Positions 1 to 7,989 of a stretch of 64,000 nt of DNA are shown piece by piece. The position numbers and the translations under genes were made by a program. Source of the stretch: Dickeya lacustris (GTDB taxonomy: Bacteria > Pseudomonadota > Gammaproteobacteria > Enterobacterales > Enterobacteriaceae); NCBI RefSeq assembly GCF_029635795.1, contig NZ_CP114280.1, positions 62,001 through 126,000 of the forward strand, read 5' to 3'. The notes beneath the pieces were generated by a model, which did not search any database, had not been told where the DNA came from, and worked only from the letters and a program-made list of their open reading frames with translations. The first letter of the stretch is position 1. Every line of letters starts with the position of its first letter.

Positions 1-258
1 GTTGGTGGTGTCGCCCCATGCGTGTGTCGCTGAGGCGCGGATCGGTTTTATTACGCCAAATCTGACCGCCTGAAAAATGGTTTGTAGATAGTTTTCGGTT
101 TCAGCTTCATGGTGGTAATAGGGAACGGAGTCAGGCAGGAAGTCATCAACGCAGTAAGAGACAGGCGCATCTTCGTTACCTTGCGATGCCATAACGCTAG
201 CAACCTGTTGTGCTGTGACCTCGATCAGTCCCCGCATGTGTCTGGGTATTTTCAGCAT
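1..258 (-). CDS. Unrecognised island protein, N-terminal part (runs off left edge)
   Basis: An open frame of 86 codons reads leftward from ATG at 258 to the window edge without a stop. The start is preceded by GAGGGAAT, a good ribosome binding site at normal spacing. The peptide begins MLKIPRHMRGLIEVTAQQVA and continues as an acidic, soluble-looking sequence with no membrane segment; I do not recognise the family. It lies beyond the integrase on the element side of tRNA-Pro, so it is probably cargo of the integrated element. A promoter-like pair (350-355 and 373-378) and a LexA box (384-403) lie upstream in the right orientation, so SOS induction is plausible. The C-terminus is not visible. 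Confidence 0.6.
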   Translation of the reverse strand, partial: MLKIPRHMRGLIEVTAQQVASVMASQGNEDAPVSYCVDDFLPDSVPYYHHEAETENYLQTIFQAVRFGVIKPIRASATHAWGDTTN

Positions 259-349
259 ATTCCCTCGGCTAGAGTGTCGAATGCAAAGGCCCGTGGTGAT
301 AGGGCCAGTGCAATGTACTGGTTTCTATCGGTTTTCACCGGATAGCGCC

Positions 350-378
350 ATTTTAGGAAGTGCTGTAACAGGAATCAA
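350..378 (-). promoter_or_regulatory. Putative leftward promoter of the island gene
   Basis: On the minus strand TTGATT (373-378) is followed after 17 bp by TAAAAT (350-355). This is a good sigma-70 match in both hexamers and spacing. It would transcribe toward the partial gene at 258 with a leader of about 80-90 nt. The LexA box lies 5 bp upstream of the -35 element. Recognition is by eye only. Confidence 0.45.
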
Positions 379-383
379 CAAAT

Positions 384-403
384 AACTGTATAAATAAACA
401 GTA
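384..403. promoter_or_regulatory. LexA (SOS) box
   Basis: The sequence CTGTATAAATAAACAG (386-401) has both invariant half-sites CTG and CAG with exactly 10 AT-only bases between them, and the flanks continue toward the TACTGT...ACAGTA consensus. It sits just after the integrase stop codon and before the leftward promoter of the partial island gene. Known LexA operators have this form. Control of the leftward gene is inferred from position. Confidence 0.7.
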
Positions 404-1654
404 TTAGGCGTTAATCACTCGTAGCCCTTTTGCGCCGTCTGCGGCCATCGCCTTACCGGTGGCGGCGGTTTCAACAAACTCACCCCACCAGCACATCAGT
501 ACCTTGCGTTGCTCCAGATAGGTGGAGCGGTTGTAAGCGCGGCGCACTTCATTGGTGTCAACGTGAGCTAGCGCGGCTTCGATGACGTCCGGCGGGAAGC
601 CTGCTTCGTTGGCGGCGGTACTGAAGATAGCGCGCAAACCGTGGGACACCAGCACGCCTTTGTAACCCATGCGACGCAATGCGGCGTTAGCGGTTTGGCT
701 GTTCATCGGCTGTTTGGGGTCTTTAGCGGAAGGGAACAGATATTCCCGGTGGCCGCTGATTGGCTTCATGGCGTCCAGAATGGCTAACGCTTGTGGGGGC
801 AGGGGAATGACGTGCTCGCGGCGCATCTTCATGCGGCCAGCCGGGATTGTCCAGGTGTTCTCCGTAAGGTCTATCTCGCTCCAGCGGGTTTCTGCGGCTT
901 CAGCCGGGCGAGCAACGGTCAGCAATTGCCATTCAATCAATAACCGGGTTTGTAGCTCAATGCTGGCGACCGATAGCGTTTTCATCAGGCCAGGCAATGC
1001 CTCTGGCCGGATGGTCGGCATATGGGTTTTCACCGGTGTCTGAAACGCTTTGCGGATCTTCGCCGCCGGGTTAGCCGGTATCAGGCCGGAGTTAACGGCA
1101 TAGTCCATCACTTCGTTGATGCGCTGGCTAACCCGTTTAACGGTTTCCAGTTTGCCACTGGCCTGTATCGGCTCCAGCGCGGTGATGAAATGGCGGGCGG
1201 TAAGCTGGCTGATAGGCTGGTTTCCGATGAACGGGAACACGTATTTTTCCAATGAGCGCCAGATATCTTTGATGGTGTTCTCGGCCAGAGGTTGAGATTT
1301 TTTCACTTCATACCAGTCGGCGGCGACTTTGGCGAACGTGTTCAGGCTGATTGCCTGCTCTTGTTCGCGCTGCTGTTGCTGGTGGAATTGCGGATCGATG
1401 CCTTTTTCTAAAAGTGCTTTGGCTGCTTCGCGCATTTGGCGGGCGTCGGCCAAAGAGAGCGCTGGATAACTGCCAAAGGTGAGCGTAGTCCGCTTTTTGG
1501 TCTGTGGATGGTAATAGCGAAAGCGCCAGGTTTTTGTACCAGATGGTTTGACGAACAGCAGCAGCCCGCCGCCGTCATGCAATGACAATTCTTTATCCGT
1601 CGCTCTGGCGGCTTTGACTTCCGTGTTGGTGAGGGGCTTTGCCTGAATTGCCAT
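404..1654 (-). CDS. int: P4-type tyrosine recombinase (island integrase)
   Basis: A 416-residue site-specific recombinase that would integrate and excise a genomic island at the adjacent tRNA-Pro gene. The N-terminal part (about 1-90) has the DUF4102-like arm-binding domain of P4/CP4-57 integrases (DGGGLLLFVKPSGTKTWRFR). The middle (about 105-200) is the SAM-like core-binding domain, and the C-terminal catalytic domain shows Arg in TVARPAEA, HGLR at 338-341, His364 in LAH and the nucleophile Tyr374 in RRAYNRS. All catalytic residues are present and the length is normal, so it looks intact. It starts 188 bp from the 3' end of the tRNA and reads away from it, the usual arrangement. Four repeats of TTTGGGACTA type precede the start codon. 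Confidence 0.95.
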   Translation of the reverse strand: MAIQAKPLTNTEVKAARATDKELSLHDGGGLLLFVKPSGTKTWRFRYYHPQTKKRTTLTFGSYPALSLADARQMREAAKALLEKGIDPQFHQQQQREQEQAISLNTFAKVAADWYEVKKSQPLAENTIKDIWRSLEKYVFPFIGNQPISQLTARHFITALEPIQASGKLETVKRVSQRINEVMDYAVNSGLIPANPAAKIRKAFQTPVKTHMPTIRPEALPGLMKTLSVASIELQTRLLIEWQLLTVARPAEAAETRWSEIDLTENTWTIPAGRMKMRREHVIPLPPQALAILDAMKPISGHREYLFPSAKDPKQPMNSQTANAALRRMGYKGVLVSHGLRAIFSTAANEAGFPPDVIEAALAHVDTNEVRRAYNRSTYLEQRKVLMCWWGEFVETAATGKAMAADGAKGLRVINA

Positions 1655-1664
1655 GATCGTTTCC

Positions 1665-1720
1665 TTTGGGACTACGGTTTTATGGGACTATGCCGAGTTA
1701 GTCCCAAATGTAGTCCCAAA
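1665..1720. repeat. Four copies of a TTTGGGACTA element upstream of int
   Basis: TTTGGGACTA (1665-1674) and TATGGGACTA (1681-1690) in one orientation are followed by two copies of the inverse, TAGTCCCAAA (1699-1708 and 1711-1720). The group lies between the integrase start codon and the tRNA attachment region. That is where arm-type integrase sites and autoregulatory operators lie in P4-like elements. The repeats are directly visible; the binding role is inferred. Confidence 0.7.
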
Positions 1721-1760
1721 GTTTCCGGCTGTAAACGGGGTATCCCGGCAGATAACAGGC

Positions 1761-1797
1761 AACAAAAAACCCGCAAACTCAGAGAGGATGCGGGTTT
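1761..1797 (-). terminator. Intrinsic terminator after tRNA-Pro
   Basis: AAACCCGC (1767-1774) pairs with GCGGGTTT (1790-1797). On the minus strand the stem is followed by a T-rich run (1761-1769). It lies 45 bp past the 3' end of the tRNA and would end its transcript before the integrase. Confidence 0.75.
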
Positions 1798-1841
1798 CTG
1801 TGGGGTTTCCGTCAGTAACCGGTACTTACGGAAGTAGTATT

Positions 1842-1918
1842 TGGTCGGCACGAGAGGATTTGAACCTCCGACCCCCGACACCCCATGACGGTGCGCTACC
1901 AGGCTGCGCTACGTGCCG
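1842..1918 (-). tRNA. proL: tRNA-Pro (anticodon GGG)
   Basis: A 77-nt cloverleaf on the minus strand begins CGGCACGTAGCGCAGC and ends with an encoded CCA (1842-1844). The acceptor arms CGGCACG/CGTGCCG pair, the anticodon loop contains GGG and the T arm has GGTTCAAATCC. It matches the E. coli proL gene, which also sits next to yejM. Its 3' end faces the integrase and is the likely attB/attL site of the element. Confidence 0.97.
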
Positions 1919-1933
1919 ATGCTATGGGCCGCT

Positions 1934-1961
1934 ATACTACCGTTTCCTGACCCGATTGCAA
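1934..1961 (-). promoter_or_regulatory. Promoter of tRNA-Pro
   Basis: On the minus strand TTGCAA (1956-1961), a 16-bp spacer and TAGTAT (1934-1939) are followed by a GC-rich discriminator before the tRNA starts. A discriminator of this type is usual for stringently controlled tRNA promoters. It indicates that proL is transcribed independently of yejM. Confidence 0.5.
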
Positions 1962-1996
1962 TAGCCGCCCTAAACGACTGCTTTAGATTTAGGCAG

Positions 1997-3769
1997 TTAG
2001 TTAGCAATAAATCGCCGTTCAGTCGTCAGCACCTGCAAGAGCAACCCTAACTGCGGTTTTTCATCCGGTAATAAGCGACCATTGGCGTCGTAAGCCCGGT
2101 AACTGCCGTTGCGACCTAACTGAATGACCTGCTGCGGTGTGATGATGGTCAGTGAATTACTGTCGCCGTTGAGTAACCAGTTGGCCCGCCGTTCAGCGCT
2201 GAACAAGTCCTCTCCCTGCGAGTAATCTTCCGCTGCGGTTTTCACATGCAGCAAGCGTTGCATCAGCGTGGTCATCACATCTTTCGGGTCAGTCATTTTG
2301 CTGATGGTCTGTGCCGGGGTTTCCGGCCAGTGAACGACCAGTGGCACCTGTCGGTGCTCACGGTTCATTGGCGACGGGTCGTCGTCTTTGAGGCGTTCGG
2401 CACTGCTTTGCTCGGCGGTAATCACCACCACCGTTTTGTCGAGCAGGTTTTTCTCCCGCAGCGTGGTGATGATGCGGTCGATTTGCTCATCAATACTGGC
2501 GGTATCCTGACGGTAACGACGCTGCTGTTCGCCAGGGGCAAGCGGGCGGCCATTGCTGCCTGTGGTCGCGTGGTTAAACTCGATGAACGAGAACCAGGGC
2601 GAGCGGGTACCGGTATTGTTGTCCAGCCACTTGACCCACTGCGTGGTGATAGCGTCATCGCTTTGCGGTTGGGGCGGTGGCAGCGAGAAGTCGGATAGCA
2701 GGGCCTGACGGTACAATGGACTGCTAAATCCGCTGGAGGAGAACAGACCAAACTGGTAACCCTGCTGACTCAGGGCATCGATCAGCGCAGACGGTTTGCT
2801 GCTGCCGAGTATGCCGTCCATGTAGGTGGTGGAGATGCCATAAAACAGATTAAACAGACCGCCATCTTGCTGAGTACCGGCGCTGAAATAGTTGCTGAAG
2901 CGTACGTTCTCTTCAGCGAAGCGCGCCAGGTTGGGCATGGAATGTGGTGTGTCCTGATCCGGCACGCTATCCATCACCACCAACAACAGATTATAGCCGC
3001 TGCCTGCGTCGCGGAAACTGATGTCGCTGAGCGGGTATTCTACCGAGACCGCGTCCGGGTTGCCCTGCAATGCCAGACGGCGCTCATATTCTTGCGCATT
3101 GAGCAGGCCATGTTTCTCCAGAAAACGGCGGGCCGTCATCGGGTAGGAGAGTGGCAGGTTGGCGCGCTGCATGGTGATCGGGCGGTAGAAATTGGCATCC
3201 GCCCAGATGTACATCAGGTGAGACAGGCAAAACGCCACAATGAAGACGGCCGCCATCGGTCTGGCGAAATGACGCCGGTTAAGGCTGCGTAGCTTTTGCC
3301 AGCACCAGGTGCCGAATAGCATCTCCACCATGAAAATGACCGGCACACTGATGAACAGTAGCTGCCAGTCGCGCACCATTTCGCTTTGGTCCGGGTTGGT
3401 CACCAAGTCCCAGACCGTCATGTTCAGGTGGAGATGAAAACGACTGAATACCGAGGCATCAACGATCAGCAGTGTCTGACCGGCGGTGGCGAGCGCCGCC
3501 GACAGGAAGCGCAGCAATCGCTGCGACATCACAATAAATGTCAGCGGGAAAATGATCAGCAGATAGGTGGAGAAACCGATAAAGCTGAAATGCCCCAGCC
3601 AGCTTACCAGCGAATACAGCCGTCCAGGCAGTGACGATGGCCAGTCGGCAACGAACAGATAACGGCTACCCAACCCCAGTGCGAGTAGAATGTTGAACAG
3701 GGCGAACCAGTGCCCCCAGCTTATCATCTGGGAGACTTTTTCACGGTAGCGCGGACGGTTGGTTACCAT
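1997..3769 (-). CDS. yejM: Inner-membrane LPS regulator YejM (PbgA/LapC)
   Basis: A 590-residue inner-membrane protein that in E. coli senses periplasmic LPS and acts through LapB to limit FtsH degradation of LpxC, so balancing LPS synthesis. About five membrane segments fill the first 190 residues, followed by a basic linker and a periplasmic domain of the alkaline phosphatase/sulfatase fold. That domain keeps the LLLVVMDSV strand but is not expected to be catalytic. Length and start (MVTNRPRYREKVSQM) match the E. coli protein. It follows yejL by 13 bp in one operon, and the tRNA-Pro gene lies just downstream. Confidence 0.96.
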   Translation of the reverse strand: MVTNRPRYREKVSQMISWGHWFALFNILLALGLGSRYLFVADWPSSLPGRLYSLVSWLGHFSFIGFSTYLLIIFPLTFIVMSQRLLRFLSAALATAGQTLLIVDASVFSRFHLHLNMTVWDLVTNPDQSEMVRDWQLLFISVPVIFMVEMLFGTWCWQKLRSLNRRHFARPMAAVFIVAFCLSHLMYIWADANFYRPITMQRANLPLSYPMTARRFLEKHGLLNAQEYERRLALQGNPDAVSVEYPLSDISFRDAGSGYNLLLVVMDSVPDQDTPHSMPNLARFAEENVRFSNYFSAGTQQDGGLFNLFYGISTTYMDGILGSSKPSALIDALSQQGYQFGLFSSSGFSSPLYRQALLSDFSLPPPQPQSDDAITTQWVKWLDNNTGTRSPWFSFIEFNHATTGSNGRPLAPGEQQRRYRQDTASIDEQIDRIITTLREKNLLDKTVVVITAEQSSAERLKDDDPSPMNREHRQVPLVVHWPETPAQTISKMTDPKDVMTTLMQRLLHVKTAAEDYSQGEDLFSAERRANWLLNGDSNSLTIITPQQVIQLGRNGSYRAYDANGRLLPDEKPQLGLLLQVLTTERRFIAN

Positions 3770-3782
3770 AAACGGGCCGGTA

Positions 3783-4013
3783 TCAATGGATGTCGTTAGT
3801 TTTTATAGACGCTTGCAACGCGTCGGCAAAAGAACCCGCCAACGCTTCACGCTGTTTCGGATTCGCGATGCTGGTATTGAGCAGATTGGTGACCATGTTG
3901 CCGAGCACCATCAGTGCAAGATCGGTCGGAGTGTGGTGCTTTTCCAATACATTGACCAGATCAGTCAGCAATTGTTCGATTTGTTCGTCACTATAACGGG
4001 ATGATTGCGGCAT
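3783..4013 (-). CDS. yejL: Small conserved protein YejL
   Basis: A 76-residue UPF0352 protein (begins [19 protein letters not shown]) with no known activity. It looks like a small helical soluble protein. It is the first gene of a yejL-yejM unit and divergent from yejK, exactly as in E. coli. The 162-bp divergent gap (4014-4175) must hold both promoters. Confidence 0.95.
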   Translation of the reverse strand: MPQSSRYSDEQIEQLLTDLVNVLEKHHTPTDLALMVLGNMVTNLLNTSIANPKQREALAGSFADALQASIKTNDIH

Positions 4014-4175
4014 AAAATCGTGTATCTCTGGTGGTGAAAGGCAAATATATTACCGTATAGGGGCGTGGTTTTCCGCACTTTTATCAATACCGCCCGCGAG
4101 AATCGAGGTGCTTTTGAGTTGCATGCCGGAACACCTAGTGCTTGAATACGCGCCTTACTAGAAGGAGAGTTTACC

Positions 4176-5186
4176 ATGAGTCTGGATATCGACCAGATTG
4201 CCCTGCATCAGTTGGTCAAGCGCGATGAGCAGACGCTGGACATGGTGTTGCGTGAATCGTTGCTGAGTGTGAACGGGGCCGTCGGTGAGATGATGGCGGA
4301 GCTACACCGTGTGTACAGCGCCAAGAGTAAAGCTTACGGCCTGTTTAATGACGGCAGTGAATTGGCCGCCGCATTGCGCGCCTGTCGTAAGGGGGAAGAT
4401 GATTTTCTGGCTTTTTCCCGAGCGGCGACCGGTCGGTTACGTGATGAGCTGGCCAAGTACCCGTTTGCAGAGGGTGGGGTGGTGCTGTTTGCGCAGTATC
4501 GCTATCTGGCGGTGGAATACCTGCTGATTGCGGTGTTAAACAGTTGCAACAGCCTGCGGGTTAATGAGCAACTGGATATCAGCAACACCCATTATCTGGA
4601 TATTCACCGCGCCGATATCGTGGCGCGTATTGATCTGACCGAGTGGGAAACCAACCCGGAATCTACCCGTTATCTGACGTTTCTCAAAGGCCGGGTCGGG
4701 CGCAAGGTGTCAGATTTCTTTATGGATTTTCTGGCTGCGGCGGAAGGGCTGGATACCAAGGCGCAAAACAAAGGCTTGCTCAAAGCGGTGGATGACTATT
4801 GCGCCGATGCGCAATTGGATAAAAGCGAGCGTCAGCAGTACCGCCAGCAAGTCTACAGCTACTGCAATGAGCAATTGCAGGCCGGCGAAGAGATTGCGCT
4901 GGATGCGCTGTCAAACGAGTTACCGCCCTTGGGCGACAAAACCTTCCAGGCGTTTACCGCCGAACAGGGGTATGAGCTGGAAGAGAGTTTTCCTGCCGAT
5001 CGCAGCACGTTGCGCCAGCTAACCAAGTTTTCCGGTAGCGGCGGCGGACTGAGTATTAATTTTGATGCCTTGTTGCTCGGTGAGCGTATCTTCTGGGACC
5101 CCGCTACCGATACGTTGACCATCAAAGGTACACCACCTAATCTGCGCGACCAGTTGCAGCGTCGGTTCGGCGGCAGCAATCGCTGA
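4176..5186 (+). CDS. yejK: Nucleoid-associated protein YejK (NdpA)
   Basis: A 336-residue nucleoid-associated protein of the NdpA family, found on the spermidine nucleoid in E. coli and reported to touch topoisomerase IV. The start ATG at 4176 follows GAAGGAGAG at ideal spacing. The sequence ([19 protein letters not shown]) is colinear with E. coli YejK over its full length. It is divergent from yejL-yejM. Confidence 0.95.
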   Translation: MSLDIDQIALHQLVKRDEQTLDMVLRESLLSVNGAVGEMMAELHRVYSAKSKAYGLFNDGSELAAALRACRKGEDDFLAFSRAATGRLRDELAKYPFAEGGVVLFAQYRYLAVEYLLIAVLNSCNSLRVNEQLDISNTHYLDIHRADIVARIDLTEWETNPESTRYLTFLKGRVGRKVSDFFMDFLAAAEGLDTKAQNKGLLKAVDDYCADAQLDKSERQQYRQQVYSYCNEQLQAGEEIALDALSNELPPLGDKTFQAFTAEQGYELEESFPADRSTLRQLTKFSGSGGGLSINFDALLLGERIFWDPATDTLTIKGTPPNLRDQLQRRFGGSNR

Positions 5187-5212
5187 TTTTTCCCTTTCCT
5201 TCGCATTCTTCG

Positions 5213-5238
5213 CAGGCCTCCCACCGTGGGGGCCTGTT
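5213..5238 (+). terminator. Stem-loop after yejK, possible terminator
   Basis: CAGGCC (5213-5218) pairs with GGCCTG (5231-5236), with further CCCAC/GTGGG pairing inside. Only a short T run follows, so termination strength is uncertain. Confidence 0.4.
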
Positions 5239-5330
5239 CAGGCAGAAATATCTCTGATGGCAAACGGGTTTGGCAGTGCTTGCCCCTTGTTTTATGATGG
5301 GTATTCGGCTGTATAGGGGGTGAGATTCCC

Positions 5331-7043
5331 GTGCGTTCTATCTTTGACATGGTGCTGGCGGTATATGACCGTGCGGCGCTGATGCTTATTTGCCTGTTTT
5401 TCCTGACCCGAACACGACATTTTCGTCAGCTACTTCAGCAGGATGAGCATTCACGCTTTGACCTGGCGGTGGTCACAGCCATCTTTTCACTATTTGCGTT
5501 ATTCAGTACCTGGTCCGGCATCAATGTGGAAGGGTCACTGGTGAATGTGCGGGTGGTCGCGGTGATGTCTGGCGGTATCCTGTTTGGGCCGTGGGTGGGC
5601 ATTACCACAGGGGTGATCGCCGGGGTGCATCGCTACCTGATCGATATGCACGGCATTACCTCGGTCCCTTGCCTTATCACCAGCATTGTTGCCGGGTTTA
5701 TGTCTGCCTGGATTCACCACCGTATCCCGCGCGATCGCCACTGGAGTGTGGGGATTGTCGGCGGCATGTTGTGCGAGTCGTTGACCATGTTGCTGGTGGT
5801 ACTGTGGGCTCGGCCATTTTCACTGGGGCTGGACATTGTCGCGCATATCGCAATTCCGATGATTTTGGGGGCGGTCAGTATCGGGTTGATCGTGCTGCTG
5901 GTGCGTAGCGTGGAAGGGGAAAAAGAGGCGGTTGCCGCGCGGCAGGCCAAGCTGGCGCTGGATATCGCCAATAAAACGCTGCCGTTGTTTCGCCATATCA
6001 ATAGCCAGTCGCTCAGTACGATCTGCGATATTATCCGTCGCGATATCGATGCCGACGCGGTGGCGATCACTAACACCTCGCAGGTGCTGGCCTACGTGGG
6101 GGTAGGGGAAGAGAACTACCACAGCGGTGATCGTGACCTGAGCCCGACGACGCAACTGGCGCTCAAGAGCGGAAAGATTATCATCAAAAACAATGATGAG
6201 GCCTACCGTACCCCGGAAATCCATTCGATGATCGTCATCCCGCTGTGGGAAAAAGGCGAAGTGACTGGCGCGCTAAAAATCTATTACCAGCGGGCGCACC
6301 GCATCACCTGGTCGCTCAAAGAGATGGCTGTCGGGTTGTCGCAAATCATCTCTACCCAGCTTGAGGTGTCACGCGCTGAGCAACTGCGTGATATGGCAAA
6401 CCGTGCGGAGCTGCGGGCGCTGCAAAGCAAGATCAATCCACATTTCTTGTTTAACGCGCTGAATGCCATTTCCACCTCTATCCGGCTTAATCCGGATACC
6501 GCGCGCCAGCTTATTATCAATTTGTCGCGTTATCTGCGTTACAACCTGGAGCGCAATGACGAGGAACTGATTGATATAAAAAGCGAGCTTTATCAGATAA
6601 AAGATTACATCGCTATTGAGCAGGCGCGCTTTGGCGATAAGCTGACGGTGATTTACGAGATTGATGAAGACGTCAGTTGCCTGATTCCCGGTTTGCTGAT
6701 TCAACCGTTGGTTGAAAATGCGATTGTGCACGGTATCCGTTCTTGCAAAGGCAAAGGGGTGGTGACGTTGAGTATCCGGGAGCAGGGCGATCGTATCCGG
6801 GTGGCGGTGCGTGATACCGGTATTGGCATCAGCGATGAGGTGATTGCCCGCGTGGAGCGCAATGAATTACCGGGTAATAAGATTGGTCTGCTCAATGTAC
6901 ATCATCGGATCAGACTGCTGTATGGGGAGGGGCTGCACATCAGTCGCCTTAACCCTGGGACGGAAATCGAATTTTTTATTACCCGTGACAACACTGAGCG
7001 AGTGGATAACGCGGTGGCGTTTCCCTCAGAGCAGGGCCGGTGA
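5331..7043 (+). CDS. ypdA: Pyruvate-sensing histidine kinase YpdA (PyrS)
   Basis: A 570-residue LytS-type sensor kinase. Residues 1-195 form a 5TM-5TMR_LYT membrane domain, about 210-350 is a GAF domain, and 355-550 holds the His_kinase domain with phospho-acceptor His371 (in [12 protein letters not shown]) and the ATPase N and G boxes ([16 protein letters not shown]). It aligns with E. coli YpdA more closely than with the paralogue BtsS, for instance in the shared N-terminus [13 protein letters not shown]. In E. coli YpdA responds to extracellular pyruvate. The start is GTG at 5331 after GGGGGTGAG, which reproduces the E. coli N-terminus. The regulator ypdB follows after 12 bp and the target yhjX after that. 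Confidence 0.93.
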   Translation: MRSIFDMVLAVYDRAALMLICLFFLTRTRHFRQLLQQDEHSRFDLAVVTAIFSLFALFSTWSGINVEGSLVNVRVVAVMSGGILFGPWVGITTGVIAGVHRYLIDMHGITSVPCLITSIVAGFMSAWIHHRIPRDRHWSVGIVGGMLCESLTMLLVVLWARPFSLGLDIVAHIAIPMILGAVSIGLIVLLVRSVEGEKEAVAARQAKLALDIANKTLPLFRHINSQSLSTICDIIRRDIDADAVAITNTSQVLAYVGVGEENYHSGDRDLSPTTQLALKSGKIIIKNNDEAYRTPEIHSMIVIPLWEKGEVTGALKIYYQRAHRITWSLKEMAVGLSQIISTQLEVSRAEQLRDMANRAELRALQSKINPHFLFNALNAISTSIRLNPDTARQLIINLSRYLRYNLERNDEELIDIKSELYQIKDYIAIEQARFGDKLTVIYEIDEDVSCLIPGLLIQPLVENAIVHGIRSCKGKGVVTLSIREQGDRIRVAVRDTGIGISDEVIARVERNELPGNKIGLLNVHHRIRLLYGEGLHISRLNPGTEIEFFITRDNTERVDNAVAFPSEQGR

Positions 7044-7055
7044 CAGGAGAATAAC

Positions 7056-7793
7056 GTGAAGGCGATCATTGTCGAAGATGAATTTCTGGCACAGCAGGAG
7101 TTGAGCTGGCTTATCAAACAGCACAGCCAGATCGACGTGGATGCGGTGTTTGATGATGGCCTTGATGTGCTGAAATACCTGCAGGATAATCGAGTGGATG
7201 TCATCTTCCTTGATATCAACATCCCTTCGCTCGATGGGGTGATGCTGGCGAAAAACATCAGCCAGTTTGCGCATAAACCGCTGATTGCTTTCATTACCGC
7301 TTATAAAAATCATGCGGTAGAGGCGTTTGAGCTGGAAGCGTTTGATTATATTCTCAAGCCCTATCATGAAACCCGCATAGTCGGCATGCTGCAAAAACTT
7401 GAAGCGGCGTGGCAGCAACAGCAATTACCTGCGCATCCCAGCAGCGACAGCACCCGTCCGGCACCGATGACCATCAATCTGGTCAAAGATAAGCGGATTA
7501 TCGTCACCAACATCCACGATATCTATTACGCCGAGTCCCACGAAAAACTGACCTTTGTGTACACCCGGCGTGATGAGTTCGTCATGTCGATGAACATTAC
7601 CGAGTTTTGCAGCCGCTTGCCGGAGGCCTACTTCTTTCGCTGCCACCGTTCGTATTGCGTAAATTTGAGCAAGATCCGCGAGATAGAGCCTTGGTTCAAC
7701 AATACCTATATCCTCAAACTGAGCGATCTGGATTTTCAGGTGCCGGTGAGCCGCAGCAAAGTGCGGGAATTCCGTCAACTGATGCGTCTGTAG
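7056..7793 (+). CDS. ypdB: LytTR response regulator YpdB (PyrR)
   Basis: A 245-residue response regulator. The receiver domain (1-115) has the acidic pair near the N-terminus (VEDE), phospho-acceptor Asp53 in FLDINIPSLD and the conserved Lys in LKPY. A LytTR DNA-binding domain fills about 138-240. It is nearly colinear with E. coli YpdB, which activates yhjX. The start is GTG at 7056 behind CAGGAGA. It is cotranscribed with ypdA, and its probable binding site is 64 bp past its stop, in front of yhjX. Confidence 0.94.
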   Translation: MKAIIVEDEFLAQQELSWLIKQHSQIDVDAVFDDGLDVLKYLQDNRVDVIFLDINIPSLDGVMLAKNISQFAHKPLIAFITAYKNHAVEAFELEAFDYILKPYHETRIVGMLQKLEAAWQQQQLPAHPSSDSTRPAPMTINLVKDKRIIVTNIHDIYYAESHEKLTFVYTRRDEFVMSMNITEFCSRLPEAYFFRCHRSYCVNLSKIREIEPWFNNTYILKLSDLDFQVPVSRSKVREFRQLMRL

Positions 7794-7856
7794 TGGTCAG
7801 GAGGTCAGACGTCAGACATGAGAAGATAGATTTACTGTCATTAATACCGCTCTGGA

Positions 7857-7887
7857 TGCATTTCATTCCCTGATTCATGCCGTTCAT
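7857..7887 (+). promoter_or_regulatory. YpdB binding site (direct repeat) of yhjX
   Basis: TGCATTTCAT (7857-7866), 11 bp, then TGCCGTTCAT (7878-7887). This is the layout published for YpdB at yhjX in E. coli: two direct copies of GGCATTTCAT with an 11-bp spacer. The first copy has one mismatch and the second has three. A -10 candidate TATACT (7921-7926) lies downstream with no good -35, as expected for an activator-dependent promoter. Confidence 0.7.
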
Positions 7888-7989
7888 GCCGTTCTTTAAT
7901 CCGTGGTTGTAACCCCTCCTTATACTGGTGCCATTCGCAGGCCGTTTTGCCCGCATTGTCGTTACACCAGAAAAATCGAGGCTACCGTT

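Noticed and set aside
109..345. Plus-strand open frame of 78 codons in the island end
   Set aside because: It lies opposite the minus-strand frame that has a good ribosome site and open run to the window edge, and it crosses the leftward promoter.
1672..1881. Frame overlapping tRNA-Pro and the terminator
   Set aside because: It covers the tRNA gene, its terminator and the integrase repeats; no ribosome site.
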